Positions 19,822 through 29,044 of a DNA stretch of 64,000 nucleotides are shown piece by piece; the first letter of the stretch is position 1, and every line of letters begins with the position of its first letter. Source of the DNA: Thermococcus gammatolerans EJ3 (lineage in GTDB: Archaea > Methanobacteriota_B > Thermococci > Thermococcales > Thermococcaceae); the NCBI RefSeq assembly GCF_000022365.1, contig NC_012804.1, positions 248,001-312,000 on the forward strand, written 5' to 3'. The position numbers and the translations under genes were made by a program. A model generated the notes under the pieces. It was given only the letters and a program-made list of their open reading frames with translations. It was not told the DNA's origin and ran no database searches.

Positions 19822-21398
19822 TGGCCCGTAAAAAAGGCGTTAAAGCCCTGCTCCTTAACTGGAGGGTTCTCCTTCTCATACTGTTCCTCATTGGTTCGGT
19901 AGTTTCCATGTCAATCAAGGGATTGACGTACGGTATCGATATAGGTGGAGGAGTTGCACTCATAGCCGAACCCGAAAAACCCGTCAGCAAAGACACCTTA
20001 AACGGCATAATAACCTCCCTCCAGAACAGGCTTAACACGTTCGGTGTCAAGGACATAACGATTGAGGCCCAGCACGATCCAGAGACGGGGCAGAGTTTAA
20101 TCGTCGTCAAGATCGCCAACGTCACTCTGGATGAAGCCAATCAGATAAAGGATCTCATTGAGAGTCAGGGTGTTCTCTACATGGAATTCAACGGGGTTAT
20201 CTTTGCGACCGGTACCGACGTTACGGTTCACTCAAGCGACTACGGTCTGGATCTTCAGGAATGTCCGACCTGCTGGTACGTAGGGTTTGAGCTGTCCGGA
20301 AAGGCACAGAACAAGTTCAAGAAAATCGCGGCTGGTAAGTTGGGGTGGCCCATTGACATTTACCTTGACCCGCCGGTGAACTCGCTCCTGGTTGTTTCAC
20401 CAAGGGTTTACCAGGAAATGAACTCCGGGGACTTCATGGGAGCACCAAGCGAAGGAACACCAAAACCCCTCGTTGAGAGGCTTAAGGAGGCCTTCAACAT
20501 TACCGTCGTGGAGTACTCCAACCAGACCGCTGAGGACATCGTTGAGAACGCTACTGCCCTGGGCAAGGACAAGATCATCCTCGCAGACGTTCCGGAAGAA
20601 CTCTACAACGATGTTAGGGAGTTGGTACTCTCCAAGGATCTAAAGTTGAGGGTTTCCCATTACACCCCCCAGCAGGGTGAGGATCTGAAAGACTTCGTCA
20701 AAAGAATCCTCAACCTCTACGGACCATACGTACTAAAGTTCGACCCGGCGAAAGGTGAAACGACGAGACTTAAACTCAGCGGGAGTGCCCCCACGAAGGA
20801 GGAAGCCCTCCAGGAGGCTAGGAAGATATACAGTGTCCTGAGGAGCGGTTCCCTCGCCGTTAAGCTCCACGTGGTCAGTGAGGAGTACATCTCACCAACT
20901 CTCGGTGCCAGCTTCAAGAAGCAAGCGATTATAGCGGGGATCGGCGCGCTGATCGCGGTTCTCCTCATAGTCTATTTCCACTACAGGCGCTGGAGGATAG
21001 CGATACCCGTTGCGAGCACCAGCCTCTTTGAGGTGATCATAATCCTCGGTATAGCCGCCCTCATACGCTGGAACCTCGACCTTCCGAGTATAGCCGGTAT
21101 CATAGCCGCGATCGGTACCGGTGTTGATCAGCAGATCGTTATTACCGACGAACTCCTTGGGGGAACGGCAGGCAGAGTAACCAGGAGGATGAGTGCCCTC
21201 AGGAGAATGGCAAGGGCATTCTTCATTATCTTTGCTTCGGCTGCAACTACGATAGTGGCCATGAGCTTCCTGCTGGTTTACTTCGTTGGAACGCTCAAGG
21301 GCTTCGCCGTGACCACAATCCTTGGTGTCCTCATCGGAGTCCTCGTCACGAGGCCAGCCTACGCGGAGATAGCCAAGTATCTGCTCTCGCTTGAGTGA
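19818..21398 (+). CDS. secD: Protein-export membrane protein SecD
   Basis: 526 residues. One N-terminal membrane segment (VLLLILFLIGSVVSM), DIGGGVALI (archaeal form of the DxGG motif), a large external domain, then five helices at the C-terminus with GTGVDQQIVITDE, the SecD/F signature corresponding to GADANVLIYE-type motifs. Start at 19818 overlaps the secF stop (ATGA); the adjacent ATG at 19821 also fits RBS AGGAGGGG. Confidence 0.94.
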   Translation: MMARKKGVKALLLNWRVLLLILFLIGSVVSMSIKGLTYGIDIGGGVALIAEPEKPVSKDTLNGIITSLQNRLNTFGVKDITIEAQHDPETGQSLIVVKIANVTLDEANQIKDLIESQGVLYMEFNGVIFATGTDVTVHSSDYGLDLQECPTCWYVGFELSGKAQNKFKKIAAGKLGWPIDIYLDPPVNSLLVVSPRVYQEMNSGDFMGAPSEGTPKPLVERLKEAFNITVVEYSNQTAEDIVENATALGKDKIILADVPEELYNDVRELVLSKDLKLRVSHYTPQQGEDLKDFVKRILNLYGPYVLKFDPAKGETTRLKLSGSAPTKEEALQEARKIYSVLRSGSLAVKLHVVSEEYISPTLGASFKKQAIIAGIGALIAVLLIVYFHYRRWRIAIPVASTSLFEVIIILGIAALIRWNLDLPSIAGIIAAIGTGVDQQIVITDELLGGTAGRVTRRMSALRRMARAFFIIFASAATTIVAMSFLLVYFVGTLKGFAVTTILGVLIGVLVTRPAYAEIAKYLLSLE

Positions 21399-21440
21399 CC
21401 CTTTCTTTTTCCGTTTTCAATTTCAGCGGTGGTGATGTGT

Positions 21441-22127
21441 ATGTTCGTTGTGATAATGGGCGCCGGGAGGGTCGGCTATCTTGTGGCCAAGATGCTTGAG
21501 GAGGACGGCCACGACGTTACCGTTATTGAACTCGATCGGCGAAGGGCCCAGGATCTCTCCCTTGAGATAAACGGTCTGGTGATAATGGGCGATGCCACCG
21601 ACCCCAAAACCCTTGAGGAGGCCAACATAAAGCAGGCCCACGCATTCGCCGCCCTCACGGGGAAAGACGACGCCAACATACTCGCCTGCATACTCGCCAA
21701 GAACCTCAACCCCAACGTCTATACTGCCCTGAGGATAAGCAACCCCAAGAACAAGAGGATCTTCGAGAGGGTTGAGGATCTCAAGAAGTATTTCAACTTT
21801 ATAATCTCACCCGAGGAAATAGCGGCGGAGTACATCTCACGCAACATTTCAACCCCCGGTTTTGACAGGGTTCTTTTCCCGAGGGAAGGGGCCGAGATAG
21901 TTCGCTTTGAGATAACTCCCCAGAGCTGGGTCGCTGGGAAAACCGTCAGGGAACTCAACCTCCCAAAGGATGCTCTCATCGTTGCCGTCTACGACAAAAA
22001 GGGCAACCTCATAATACCCTCCGGCGATACCAAGCTTCCCGAGGAAGGTTCGCTCATAGTTTTTGCCAAAACCGGGGCCCTTGACGAGGTGAAAGAGCTC
22101 TTTGAGAGGGTGGGGAAAAAGGATTAA
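21441..22127 (+). CDS. trkA: TrkA/KtrA-type NAD-binding potassium uptake regulator
   Basis: 228 residues: N-terminal RCK Rossmann domain (VVIMGAGRVGYLVA, then acidic ELDRRRA after beta-2, GDATDPKTL) and a C-terminal TrkA_C domain (EITPQSWVAGKTVRELNLP, GSLIVFAKTG). It senses NAD(H) or adenine nucleotides and gates a Trk/Ktr potassium transporter; no TrkH gene is in the window. Start at 21441 is chosen since GGTGGTGATG then serves as RBS and family members start M-x-VVIMGAGRVG. The 3' end meets the convergent acyl-CoA synthetase gene. Confidence 0.88.
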   Translation: MFVVIMGAGRVGYLVAKMLEEDGHDVTVIELDRRRAQDLSLEINGLVIMGDATDPKTLEEANIKQAHAFAALTGKDDANILACILAKNLNPNVYTALRISNPKNKRIFERVEDLKKYFNFIISPEEIAAEYISRNISTPGFDRVLFPREGAEIVRFEITPQSWVAGKTVRELNLPKDALIVAVYDKKGNLIIPSGDTKLPEEGSLIVFAKTGALDEVKELFERVGKKD

Positions 22128-23462
22128 TCCCCCTCTTTTTTTCCTCATTGCGAGCCATGCCAAAGCTCTCGCGGCCCTTTCTGGAGTTGGGAAGTTCTTT
22201 ATGGAGTGCTCCTCCAGCAGTTTCACACCATCCCGAACGAGTTCACCGGCCATGAAGTTAACTATAACCGGCTTGTCGCAGTCCGCCTCTATTACGGCTT
22301 TGGCTATCTCCTCACTTGGGATGAAAATAGGGGGGACACAGATTACGAGAATTGAATCAACGTTCCCGTCCCTGCAGACAATTTCAATCGTTCTTTTATA
22401 GCGCTCGTAGTCCGCATCTGCGATAAGGTCAATCGGGTTTCTGGTGGAGCACTGCTCTGGAAGGAAGGACTGGAGTTTCGCAACGGTGTCCTCGCTCAGC
22501 TTTGCAATCTCAAGGCCGAGTCTCTCCAGCTTGTCGGTAGCCAGAACACCGGGCCCGCCGGAGTTCGTGATTACGGCCACCCTCTTCCCGGCCATTGAAT
22601 ACATCTCGAAGGCTTTAGCGGCGTCGAAGAGCTCCTCCATCTCCTCGACCTCGATAGCTCCGGCCTGCTTGAAGGCGGCCCTGTAAATCTCGTAGCTCCC
22701 GGCTAGAGAGCCGGTGTGAGAAGCGGCAGCTTTAGCTCCACTGGCACTCTTACCGGCCTTGAGAACTATGACCGGCTTTCTCTTGCTCGCATAGCTGAGC
22801 GCCTTCAAGAAGTGTCTGCCGTCTTTAACCCCTTCAATGTAAAGCGCTATCGCCTTCGTGTTCTCATCGTCCGCAAAGTACTCCAAAAAGTCGCTCTCGT
22901 TCAGATCTGCCGCGTTTCCGTAGGAGACGAAGGCCGAAAAGCCGATGCCCTCTTCGTTGCCCATTGCCAAAGCCGCGCCGCCGAAGGCTCCGCTCTGGCT
23001 GATTAAAGCCAACCCGCCGGGTTTTACCCTAACCTCAAAGGAGCCGAAGAACTTCCCGTGAACGCCGAAGATTCCGGCGCAGTTCGGGCCTATGAGTCTG
23101 ACGCCGTGCTTCCTAGCCTTTTCAACCAGTTCGCGTTCGAGATCAGCGTTCCCAACCTCCGAGAAGCCGGCGCTTATCACTACGGCGCCCTTGATCCGGG
23201 GGCCGATTTCATCAATGAGTCCCGGCACGAACTTTGCCGGAATCGCGATTATGGCGGTATCGACGGGTTCGTCAAGCCTCTCACGGATTTCAAAGACTCT
23301 CCCCGCGACCTCGACGCTTCCACCCTTTGGGTTCACGGGGATAATCTTCCCCTCAAACCCTCCCTCGACGATGTTTCTAAGTATCTCGTAGGCGATTGCA
23401 CCCTTTCTGAAGGATCCAAAGACCGCTACACCCCTCGGATAGAAAAAGAAGTCAAGGCTCAT
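21849..23462 (-). CDS. ADP-forming acyl-CoA synthetase alpha-type subunit; 3' end probably frameshifted
   Basis: CoA-binding domain at the N-terminus (YPRGVAVFGSFRKGAIAYEI), LIGPNCAGIFG, LALISQSGAFGGAAL and the phosphorylated-His region ASHTGSLAG: the alpha subunit of acetate/acyl-CoA ligase (ADP-forming), which makes ATP from acyl-CoA. Start ATG 23462 with GGAGGTGG, overlapping the upstream gene by 4 bp. The natural C-terminus should come near RALAWLAMRKK (about residue 445); instead the frame runs about 90 codons antisense through trkA. Removing one base from the A7 run at 22136-22142 or the G5 run just after it would end the gene at TAA 22124-22126, sharing TTAA with the trkA stop. Confidence 0.82.
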   Translation of the reverse strand: MSLDFFFYPRGVAVFGSFRKGAIAYEILRNIVEGGFEGKIIPVNPKGGSVEVAGRVFEIRERLDEPVDTAIIAIPAKFVPGLIDEIGPRIKGAVVISAGFSEVGNADLERELVEKARKHGVRLIGPNCAGIFGVHGKFFGSFEVRVKPGGLALISQSGAFGGAALAMGNEEGIGFSAFVSYGNAADLNESDFLEYFADDENTKAIALYIEGVKDGRHFLKALSYASKRKPVIVLKAGKSASGAKAAASHTGSLAGSYEIYRAAFKQAGAIEVEEMEELFDAAKAFEMYSMAGKRVAVITNSGGPGVLATDKLERLGLEIAKLSEDTVAKLQSFLPEQCSTRNPIDLIADADYERYKRTIEIVCRDGNVDSILVICVPPIFIPSEEIAKAVIEADCDKPVIVNFMAGELVRDGVKLLEEHSIKNFPTPERAARALAWLAMRKKRGGLILFPHPLKELFHLVKGPGFGKNYERTFLGKLGIAGGYYEVALFVVDGNDESILWEVEFPDGFPSDPALGSYLKANYLGPFPREKNPVKTGG

Positions 23463-24442
23463 CTTTTCCACCTCCAGAGTGCTATGATAACCGCGATAAA
23501 GATTACGGGAACTGCAGTTTGAATGCCCGCGGAGGATCTCTCCACAGTTATAACGATGCTTCCGTTTTTCCCCCGGGATCCACCCACCACCTGCGGGAAC
23601 TCTTCGGGCAGCTCTATCTCCGCCCTCCACTCCCTCCGGAAGAGTCCCTCATCGTACTCCAGCCTGGGTACGAAGTAGCCCCTGACCTCCGTGACGTTGC
23701 CCCTTTTGATGTAGGTCACGTTTCTGGCACCGGGCAGTGCGGGGAGACCGGCTTCACACATGTAAGTTGCGTTGAAGAACACCTTTCCCTCCTCCGGTGA
23801 ATAGTGGAGCTCTATCCTGAGGGGGTTGCAGGAGAGGGGTTTGCTGGTTCCCTCGCCGGGGCTCCCGGTGGAGACCCCGATCATGGGGAGGTAGTCGGCG
23901 TTCTCCCATATCAGGACGTTTTTGGCCCTGTCTGCTGGAGATGGAAACGTATACAGAACCGTCCAGTTTCTGGGTAAAACGAGGATTATCCTCCTGAACT
24001 CGAAGGAGTACACCTTTCCTCCGGACACAAAGTCGAGTGGGCCGGAGTAGGGGCATTCGAGACCCCTTTTGCCCTTCGTGAGGAACGGAACGATGTAAAA
24101 GTTCACCCTCGCGCTCCAGTTAGCGGTGATCTCGACCGGACCGGATGAAGGTAGATAAACCGTGAAGTTTCCGTACCTTTCGTGCAGATCCTCCACCAGG
24201 TTCCTGTAAACCAGCTCTTCCACGAGCTTTGTGAAGTCGGTTTCGTTCTTCACAAGTTCGCGGTAGGCTGGGTTTGTTAGCCTTGCGGAGATATCGAAAT
24301 GGGCACTTCCATCCGGATTCACCTGGATGAGCATAACCATGTCAAAGACGTTCTGCTCGCTCTTTCCTCTGACTGGCTGGGTCCAGGCCGCTCCAAGAAG
24401 AACCAGTGCCAGGATTAGTGCTGTTCCTCTTCTCACGCTCAT
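23459..24442 (-). CDS. Unknown exported protein with C-terminal membrane anchor
   Basis: 327 residues, family not recognised. Signal peptide (VRRGTALILALVLLGAAWTQPVRG), a long external domain with at least eight N-x-S/T sequons and paired Cys, and a C-terminal membrane segment (VPVIFIAVIIALW) ending in RWKR. This is a type I membrane protein facing outside. Start ATG 24442; a GTG 24466 lies at the predicted transcription start and is less likely. It is joined by an ATGA overlap to the acyl-CoA synthetase gene, though the functional link is unclear. Confidence 0.78.
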   Translation of the reverse strand: MSVRRGTALILALVLLGAAWTQPVRGKSEQNVFDMVMLIQVNPDGSAHFDISARLTNPAYRELVKNETDFTKLVEELVYRNLVEDLHERYGNFTVYLPSSGPVEITANWSARVNFYIVPFLTKGKRGLECPYSGPLDFVSGGKVYSFEFRRIILVLPRNWTVLYTFPSPADRAKNVLIWENADYLPMIGVSTGSPGEGTSKPLSCNPLRIELHYSPEEGKVFFNATYMCEAGLPALPGARNVTYIKRGNVTEVRGYFVPRLEYDEGLFRREWRAEIELPEEFPQVVGGSRGKNGSIVITVERSSAGIQTAVPVIFIAVIIALWRWKR

Positions 24443-24529
24443 CGTTGGCCCTTGGATCTGTCCCACAAAAACTTTGCGGGTCGAAAGTCTTAAAGGGATG
24501 GTGAGGTATCATATTGCTTAGGTGGGGCG

Positions 24530-25366
24530 ATGAGGTTCGGTATAGTTGCCAGAAGGGACAGGGAGGCCGCTCTAAAACTTGCCTACCGTGTTTATGACTT
24601 TCTGAAGGTTAGCGGCTACGATGTTCTGGTAGATAGGGAAACTTTTGAGAACCTCCCCGAGTTCGAGGAAGGTGATGTGGTTCCCCTTGAGGAGTTCGAC
24701 GTCGATTTTATAATCGCGATCGGTGGGGACGGGACGATACTGAGGATCGAGCACAAGACGAAGAAGGACTTTCCGATCCTCGGCATAAACATGGGTACCT
24801 TGGGCTTTCTAACGGAGGTCGAGCCCCATGAGACTTTCTTCGCTTTGAGCCGTCTTCTGGAGGGGGATTACTGGATAGACGAAAGGATGAAGCTCAGGAC
24901 GTATTTAAACGGTGAAAACTCCGTTCCCGATGCCCTCAATGAGGATGCAATCCTCACGGGCGTTCCAGGCAAGATAGTCCACCTCAAGTACTACGTTGAT
25001 GGTGGTCTTGCCGATGAGGTGAGGTCCGATGGAGTTATCGTTTCGACCCCGACCGGTTCCACGGGCTACGCACTCTCCGCCGGAGGTCCCTTCGTCGATC
25101 CAAGGCTTGAGCTCTTCGTTATAGCCCCAATAAACCCCATAGCCCTCAGTTCCAGGCCTATGGTCGTGCCCTCCTCCAGTGAGATAGAGATCGTTCCCCT
25201 TCCCCCCGAGAGGGGGCTCATCCTTACGGTCGATGGTCAGTTCTACACCCATCTCAGCCCGGACACGGAGATCAAGATAAAGAAATCGCCGCGAAAAGCC
25301 CGCTTTGTTCGCTTTTCCCACGAGATTTATCCCAGGTATCCCTTCCGCCTCAAGAAGAGGTTCTAG
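24530..25366 (+). CDS. nadK: NAD kinase
   Basis: 278 residues. GGDGT (substrate/metal motif) near residue 65, [10 protein letters not shown] near 86, NEDAILTG near 130, and the glycine-rich [16 protein letters not shown] near 172 identify the NAD/polyphosphate kinase family. It phosphorylates NAD(H) to NADP(H). Start ATG 24530 follows GGTGGGGCG. The 3' end overlaps the convergent membrane-protein gene by 4 bp. Confidence 0.95.
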   Translation: MRFGIVARRDREAALKLAYRVYDFLKVSGYDVLVDRETFENLPEFEEGDVVPLEEFDVDFIIAIGGDGTILRIEHKTKKDFPILGINMGTLGFLTEVEPHETFFALSRLLEGDYWIDERMKLRTYLNGENSVPDALNEDAILTGVPGKIVHLKYYVDGGLADEVRSDGVIVSTPTGSTGYALSAGGPFVDPRLELFVIAPINPIALSSRPMVVPSSSEIEIVPLPPERGLILTVDGQFYTHLSPDTEIKIKKSPRKARFVRFSHEIYPRYPFRLKKRF

Positions 25367-26370
25367 CTCTCTTTCGGTTTCAGGCCAAGGTGGGTTACGA
25401 TGATCGCCCCGAGTACCAGCGGGAGCCAGAATGATATCATCCTGTCGAGTATGCTCGAGGTCACTGCCATCTCTCTTGTGACCCCCAGGGCTACGTAGAC
25501 TCCCGAGGTTACGGCTTCGATTATCCCCGCCCCACCGGGGATCACGCTTATTATCCCAACCGTTGTGGCTATCATCTGCACGGTGACAACTGCCAGGAGA
25601 CCTATTTTATAGCCGAGGCTAAGGAAGACGAGGTAATTTCTCAGCACAACGAAGATCCACGTCAGGAATGAGTAGAAAGTTGAGAGTATGAACGTTTTCC
25701 TGTCCCTGACCACCACCCTGAGCCCCTCGGTGAAATGGGGGATGTTGGTGTCCACCAAACAGTTAAACTTCTCCTCGTGCTTTTTGATCCTCGACGGAAT
25801 TAGCCTTGCCAGGAGGTTGAATATCATGTAGAGTATTCTCCTGACCCTGCGTTCGCTCGTTATGATCAGCGTGGTCAGTCCAGTTAGACCAGCCAGCATA
25901 AGAGTCAGGAAGAGTATCACGGCGAAGAGCCCCGTGAAGCCGAGCGAGTATACGTAGACCGCCGCCATGAGGAGCATTGTCATAACCGGAATCAGATCCA
26001 GTATCCTATCGGCCGTGACAGTTGCAAAAAGCTGGCCGTAGCTGCCCTTGGAGCGCTTAACCAGGTAATACACCCGAAAGGCCTCGCCGCCGCCCCTGGC
26101 CCCGGGGGTTAGGTTGTTGAAAAGAACACCGATGAAGAGCGCCGCGAGCGTATCCCTGAACCGGACCTCTATCCCGAGCCCCTTTATTATGACGTGCCAC
26201 CTCATGGCCCACGTGACTATTCCCCCGAAGTACATGAGAACGGCTATGAGGAGGTAATAAACGTTGGTTCGTCCCAGTACCCGGAGCACTCCCTCCGTTC
26301 CGGCCCACCACACGAGAGCAATGATGACGAGGACGCTTGCTACGAAGGGCAGAATCTTTTTCCAGTTCAT
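25363..26370 (-). CDS. UPF0104/LPG-synthase TM-type membrane protein (flippase-like)
   Basis: 335 residues with about eight membrane helices. Family motifs: [13 protein letters not shown] near residue 55, [20 protein letters not shown] near 88, [11 protein letters not shown] near 117, and [12 protein letters not shown] near 276. This is the lysylphosphatidylglycerol-synthase transmembrane fold, including AglD-like proteins tied to lipid-linked sugar handling. No fused catalytic domain. It lies 3 bp after the RNA methyltransferase gene. Confidence 0.82.
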   Translation of the reverse strand: MNWKKILPFVASVLVIIALVWWAGTEGVLRVLGRTNVYYLLIAVLMYFGGIVTWAMRWHVIIKGLGIEVRFRDTLAALFIGVLFNNLTPGARGGGEAFRVYYLVKRSKGSYGQLFATVTADRILDLIPVMTMLLMAAVYVYSLGFTGLFAVILFLTLMLAGLTGLTTLIITSERRVRRILYMIFNLLARLIPSRIKKHEEKFNCLVDTNIPHFTEGLRVVVRDRKTFILSTFYSFLTWIFVVLRNYLVFLSLGYKIGLLAVVTVQMIATTVGIISVIPGGAGIIEAVTSGVYVALGVTREMAVTSSILDRMISFWLPLVLGAIIVTHLGLKPKES

Positions 26371-26373
26371 TCC

Positions 26374-27549
26374 TCACACCTTCCTGAGCTTTGCTATGAA
26401 GAAGCCCTGGGTCAAGTGCCTGTTGGGGTAGAAGCGCTGAACATTCTCAAGTCCGATTCCTTCGGAGCCTATGAAAACGGCCTGCTCCTCCAGCTTTAGC
26501 CCCTTCTCAAGCATGAACTTCACGTTGGCCTCGTTCTCCTCGTAGCTCAGCGTGCATGTCGAGTAAACCAGAACTCCCCCTCTCCTTAGAGATTTTATAG
26601 CCGCCCAGATGAAGGCCCTCTGGTAGCGGGCGGTTGCGATTATGTCCTTCGGCGTCCTGCTCTCCCAGAGCTTCGGCCTTATTCCTAAAGCGGTGCAAGG
26701 GGCGTCGAGGAGTATCTTATCGGCCTGAAGCCCGAGTTCAGGCAGTTTCCTCGCGTCCATCCTGATGAGCCTGACGTTCTTGACGCCGAGTCTTTTTAGC
26801 TCTTCCTCCATCTTCCTCAGCCTGTTCCTCGACTTGTCAATCGCGATTATCTCGCCCCTGTTCTGGAGCAGTTGCGCTATGTGGCTCGTCTTTCCGCCGG
26901 GAGCGGCCGCCATGTCGATTATCAGCTCCTCCTCGCTCGGCTCGAGGACGTGGGCGACCACCATAGACGGTAAGCTCTGGGCGTAGAACAGGCCCTCCTT
27001 GAAGCTCTGGAGTTCACTTAAACTTGGGAGTCTGAACTTTGGCAGGGTAACCTCAACGGCCAAACCCCTCATCGAAACTACCATCTCCTTGGCGCTCATT
27101 TTAGCAATCCCGATTCCGACGAGCAGGCCCCTCGGGTCTCTAATCTCGACCTCGTCGCCGGGCCTTATGCTCTTGTCTGCCTGAAGGACTCCCGGCGCGT
27201 AGAGGTTCGCCCCCTGGTAGACGCTCTCGCTCGCGAACTTGTTGGCTCTCACGACCTTCACCCCGGGCTCGTAGTCGTCTGGAAAGTTGGGGCCTTCCCT
27301 CTCGAAGTATATGCCCTCCTTGAGGTAGGGGCTCCTCTTCGGCTTTAGTCCCTCCCGCCTGAGGATTCGCATCAGCTTGTCCCTGCTCGTCTTTAGGGTG
27401 TTCACCCGAATGTAGTACTTCTCAACCGGCGTTCTGAGCGATGCCATTATCTCCTCTGCCTCACTCCCGAAGAGTTCCCTGTAGTACTCCCTGAGCTCCG
27501 CCGGAAATGCCTCAAAGGTCGAAGATTTCCCATTCCCTTCCAACGTCAA
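26374..27549 (-). CDS. RNA m5C methyltransferase (NSUN/RsmB family) with PUA domain
   Basis: 391 residues. The N-terminal part contains an inserted PUA domain (about 100-175: GVLQADKSIRPGDEVEIRD, GLLVGIGIAKM) and a Rossmann methyltransferase domain: SAM motif DMAAAPGGKTSHIAQ near 214, DAPCTALG (motif IV, PC) near 283, STCTLSYEENE (motif VI, TC catalytic Cys) near 336. It methylates cytosine-5 in rRNA or tRNA. The start is taken as TTG 27549, overlapping the upstream gene by 38 bp; no ATG lies before the conserved N-terminus. Confidence 0.9.
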   Translation of the reverse strand: MTLEGNGKSSTFEAFPAELREYYRELFGSEAEEIMASLRTPVEKYYIRVNTLKTSRDKLMRILRREGLKPKRSPYLKEGIYFEREGPNFPDDYEPGVKVVRANKFASESVYQGANLYAPGVLQADKSIRPGDEVEIRDPRGLLVGIGIAKMSAKEMVVSMRGLAVEVTLPKFRLPSLSELQSFKEGLFYAQSLPSMVVAHVLEPSEEELIIDMAAAPGGKTSHIAQLLQNRGEIIAIDKSRNRLRKMEEELKRLGVKNVRLIRMDARKLPELGLQADKILLDAPCTALGIRPKLWESRTPKDIIATARYQRAFIWAAIKSLRRGGVLVYSTCTLSYEENEANVKFMLEKGLKLEEQAVFIGSEGIGLENVQRFYPNRHLTQGFFIAKLRKV

Positions 27550-28030
27550 TCAGCCTCTCAAGGCCTTTTTTGAGCGCTTCTACACTTCCAAAGTTCGCCT
27601 CAAACTGGAAGACCTTCTCCTCGCTCCCCTCAATCCTCTCAAGGACTTCCCTCGGCGAGACCCTTCCGTCGCGCCTCCAGTTGTAGACGTCGCTCAGGAA
27701 GTTCTCGCTCCCATAGATGAAGCTCCTTGGGAAGAGTTCAAGGAACAGGCTAAGGAACCCCTCGCTTATCCTCTCCTTTGGAACGGCAACGACGAAGTAG
27801 TAACTCTCAGGCGTCGCCCCGACCTCAATTTGAGGCTTTATCTCAAAGGCCGGGTGGGGGTAGTCCATTCTGACCCACTCGCCGTCGAGGAATATGTAGG
27901 CTCCAAAGACCTCCTCTACATCTTCCACCTTGAAGCCCTTCCCCGTCAGCTCGGCTTTGAGTTCATCGTTGAGCGTGAATATGTCGTCCCATAGCCTGTT
28001 GAGAAACTCGTGAATTTCCTTAACCTTCAT
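27512..28030 (-). CDS. Conserved hypothetical protein
   Basis: 172 residues, acidic, no membrane segment and no recognised domain. Seen: an alpha-helical N-terminal third (VKEIHEFLNRLWDDIFTLND), a central region with GAYIFLDGEWVRMDYPHP, and a C-terminal helix-rich part. ATG 28030 is preceded by GGTGGGAGAG. The 38-bp overlap with the RNA methyltransferase indicates an operon, so a link to RNA modification is possible but unproven. Confidence 0.7.
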   Translation of the reverse strand: MKVKEIHEFLNRLWDDIFTLNDELKAELTGKGFKVEDVEEVFGAYIFLDGEWVRMDYPHPAFEIKPQIEVGATPESYYFVVAVPKERISEGFLSLFLELFPRSFIYGSENFLSDVYNWRRDGRVSPREVLERIEGSEEKVFQFEANFGSVEALKKGLERLIDVGREWEIFDL

Positions 28031-28076
28031 CTCTCCCACCGGAAGAAAAGGGGGAGAGGAGTTTAAAAATTTGAGC

Positions 28077-28991
28077 TCAGACCTCGGAAAGTGCCCGGTT
28101 TATCTCGCCCATTATGTCCGTTTTTACAGTCTGGTCAATCGTCTTGAGCGTTACATCCTTTGTTCCGGAGAACCCCGGCACTGATATCTGCAACCTTAGG
28201 AACACCTCCGCCCGTACGATGCTCGTTTCGTTGTTCCTCACGTGCATCTCCCATGCCTTTGGGATGTTCGAGACGAGAACGTACGTTTTGACTGGGAGCT
28301 TTACCGTTCCCCCAGCTGGGATGACCGTTGTTTTGAGGGACTCCCCTTCCCCAAGCTTTAGGCCGTTCACCCACACCTTATAGTTCGTTTTAAGTATTGG
28401 CAATGGGTACGGGTTGGGGTTGTAGAGAACGAGATCCGTCATAAAGACGGCTTTGTTGCCCTCCCTTCCCAGGTACCTTACCACTGTGTCCTTCAGCTCT
28501 GGGGTCTTGATGATCGAAAGCCCCGCTATGTTTTGGCTTTGGGCTTTCAGGTGGATCTTTTCGAGAACTTTCTCGTTTATTTCCTGGCTGACCTCAACCT
28601 CCTTGGAGAGAAACAGCATCTTTGGCTTGATCACAACCGTTAGGTTCCCCCTTTCTCCTTTTTCAAAGTACTTCAGGATCGCGTCTACGATCTTCTCATT
28701 ATCCATTTCAAGGCTGGCCTGAATCCTGGTTCCGAAGGGGGAGTAATTGAATTCACCGAGTCTTCCGATCTGCATGCCCATGAACAGAAACCTCAGCTCA
28801 TCGATACTAACGGGAACCAGCAGGGGCTTTCCAATGCTCGCGTTTATTATGATCTCCGTTTTTTCCTCAGTTACCTCGCCCCACGCCACCGAAACCTTGG
28901 GGGATGCGTTGTTCAGGGCGTATGCAATGTATCCGCCCCAGATAATGAGGAGTATGAAGACCGCCCCAATTACCTTCCCGATTATTCCCAT
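28077..28991 (-). CDS. Membrane-anchored WHy/LEA14-like protein
   Basis: 304 residues: one N-terminal membrane anchor (VIGAVFILLIIWGGYIAYAL), then two beta-rich domains. The second shows the LEA_2/WHy hallmark LYNPNPYPLPI near residue 198, followed by NGLKLGEGES; the first is a more divergent copy. WHy proteins are linked to desiccation and stress in plants and are common, uncharacterised surface proteins in archaea. Start ATG 28991 after GGGTGGGAG. Same fold type appears at the C-terminus of the island proteins at 32349 and 34636. Confidence 0.8.
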   Translation of the reverse strand: MGIIGKVIGAVFILLIIWGGYIAYALNNASPKVSVAWGEVTEEKTEIIINASIGKPLLVPVSIDELRFLFMGMQIGRLGEFNYSPFGTRIQASLEMDNEKIVDAILKYFEKGERGNLTVVIKPKMLFLSKEVEVSQEINEKVLEKIHLKAQSQNIAGLSIIKTPELKDTVVRYLGREGNKAVFMTDLVLYNPNPYPLPILKTNYKVWVNGLKLGEGESLKTTVIPAGGTVKLPVKTYVLVSNIPKAWEMHVRNNETSIVRAEVFLRLQISVPGFSGTKDVTLKTIDQTVKTDIMGEINRALSEV

Positions 28992-29044
28992 AGCTCCCAC
29001 CCATGTTTTATTTGGAAACATCTTGGCTTAAACTTTTTTGAATT

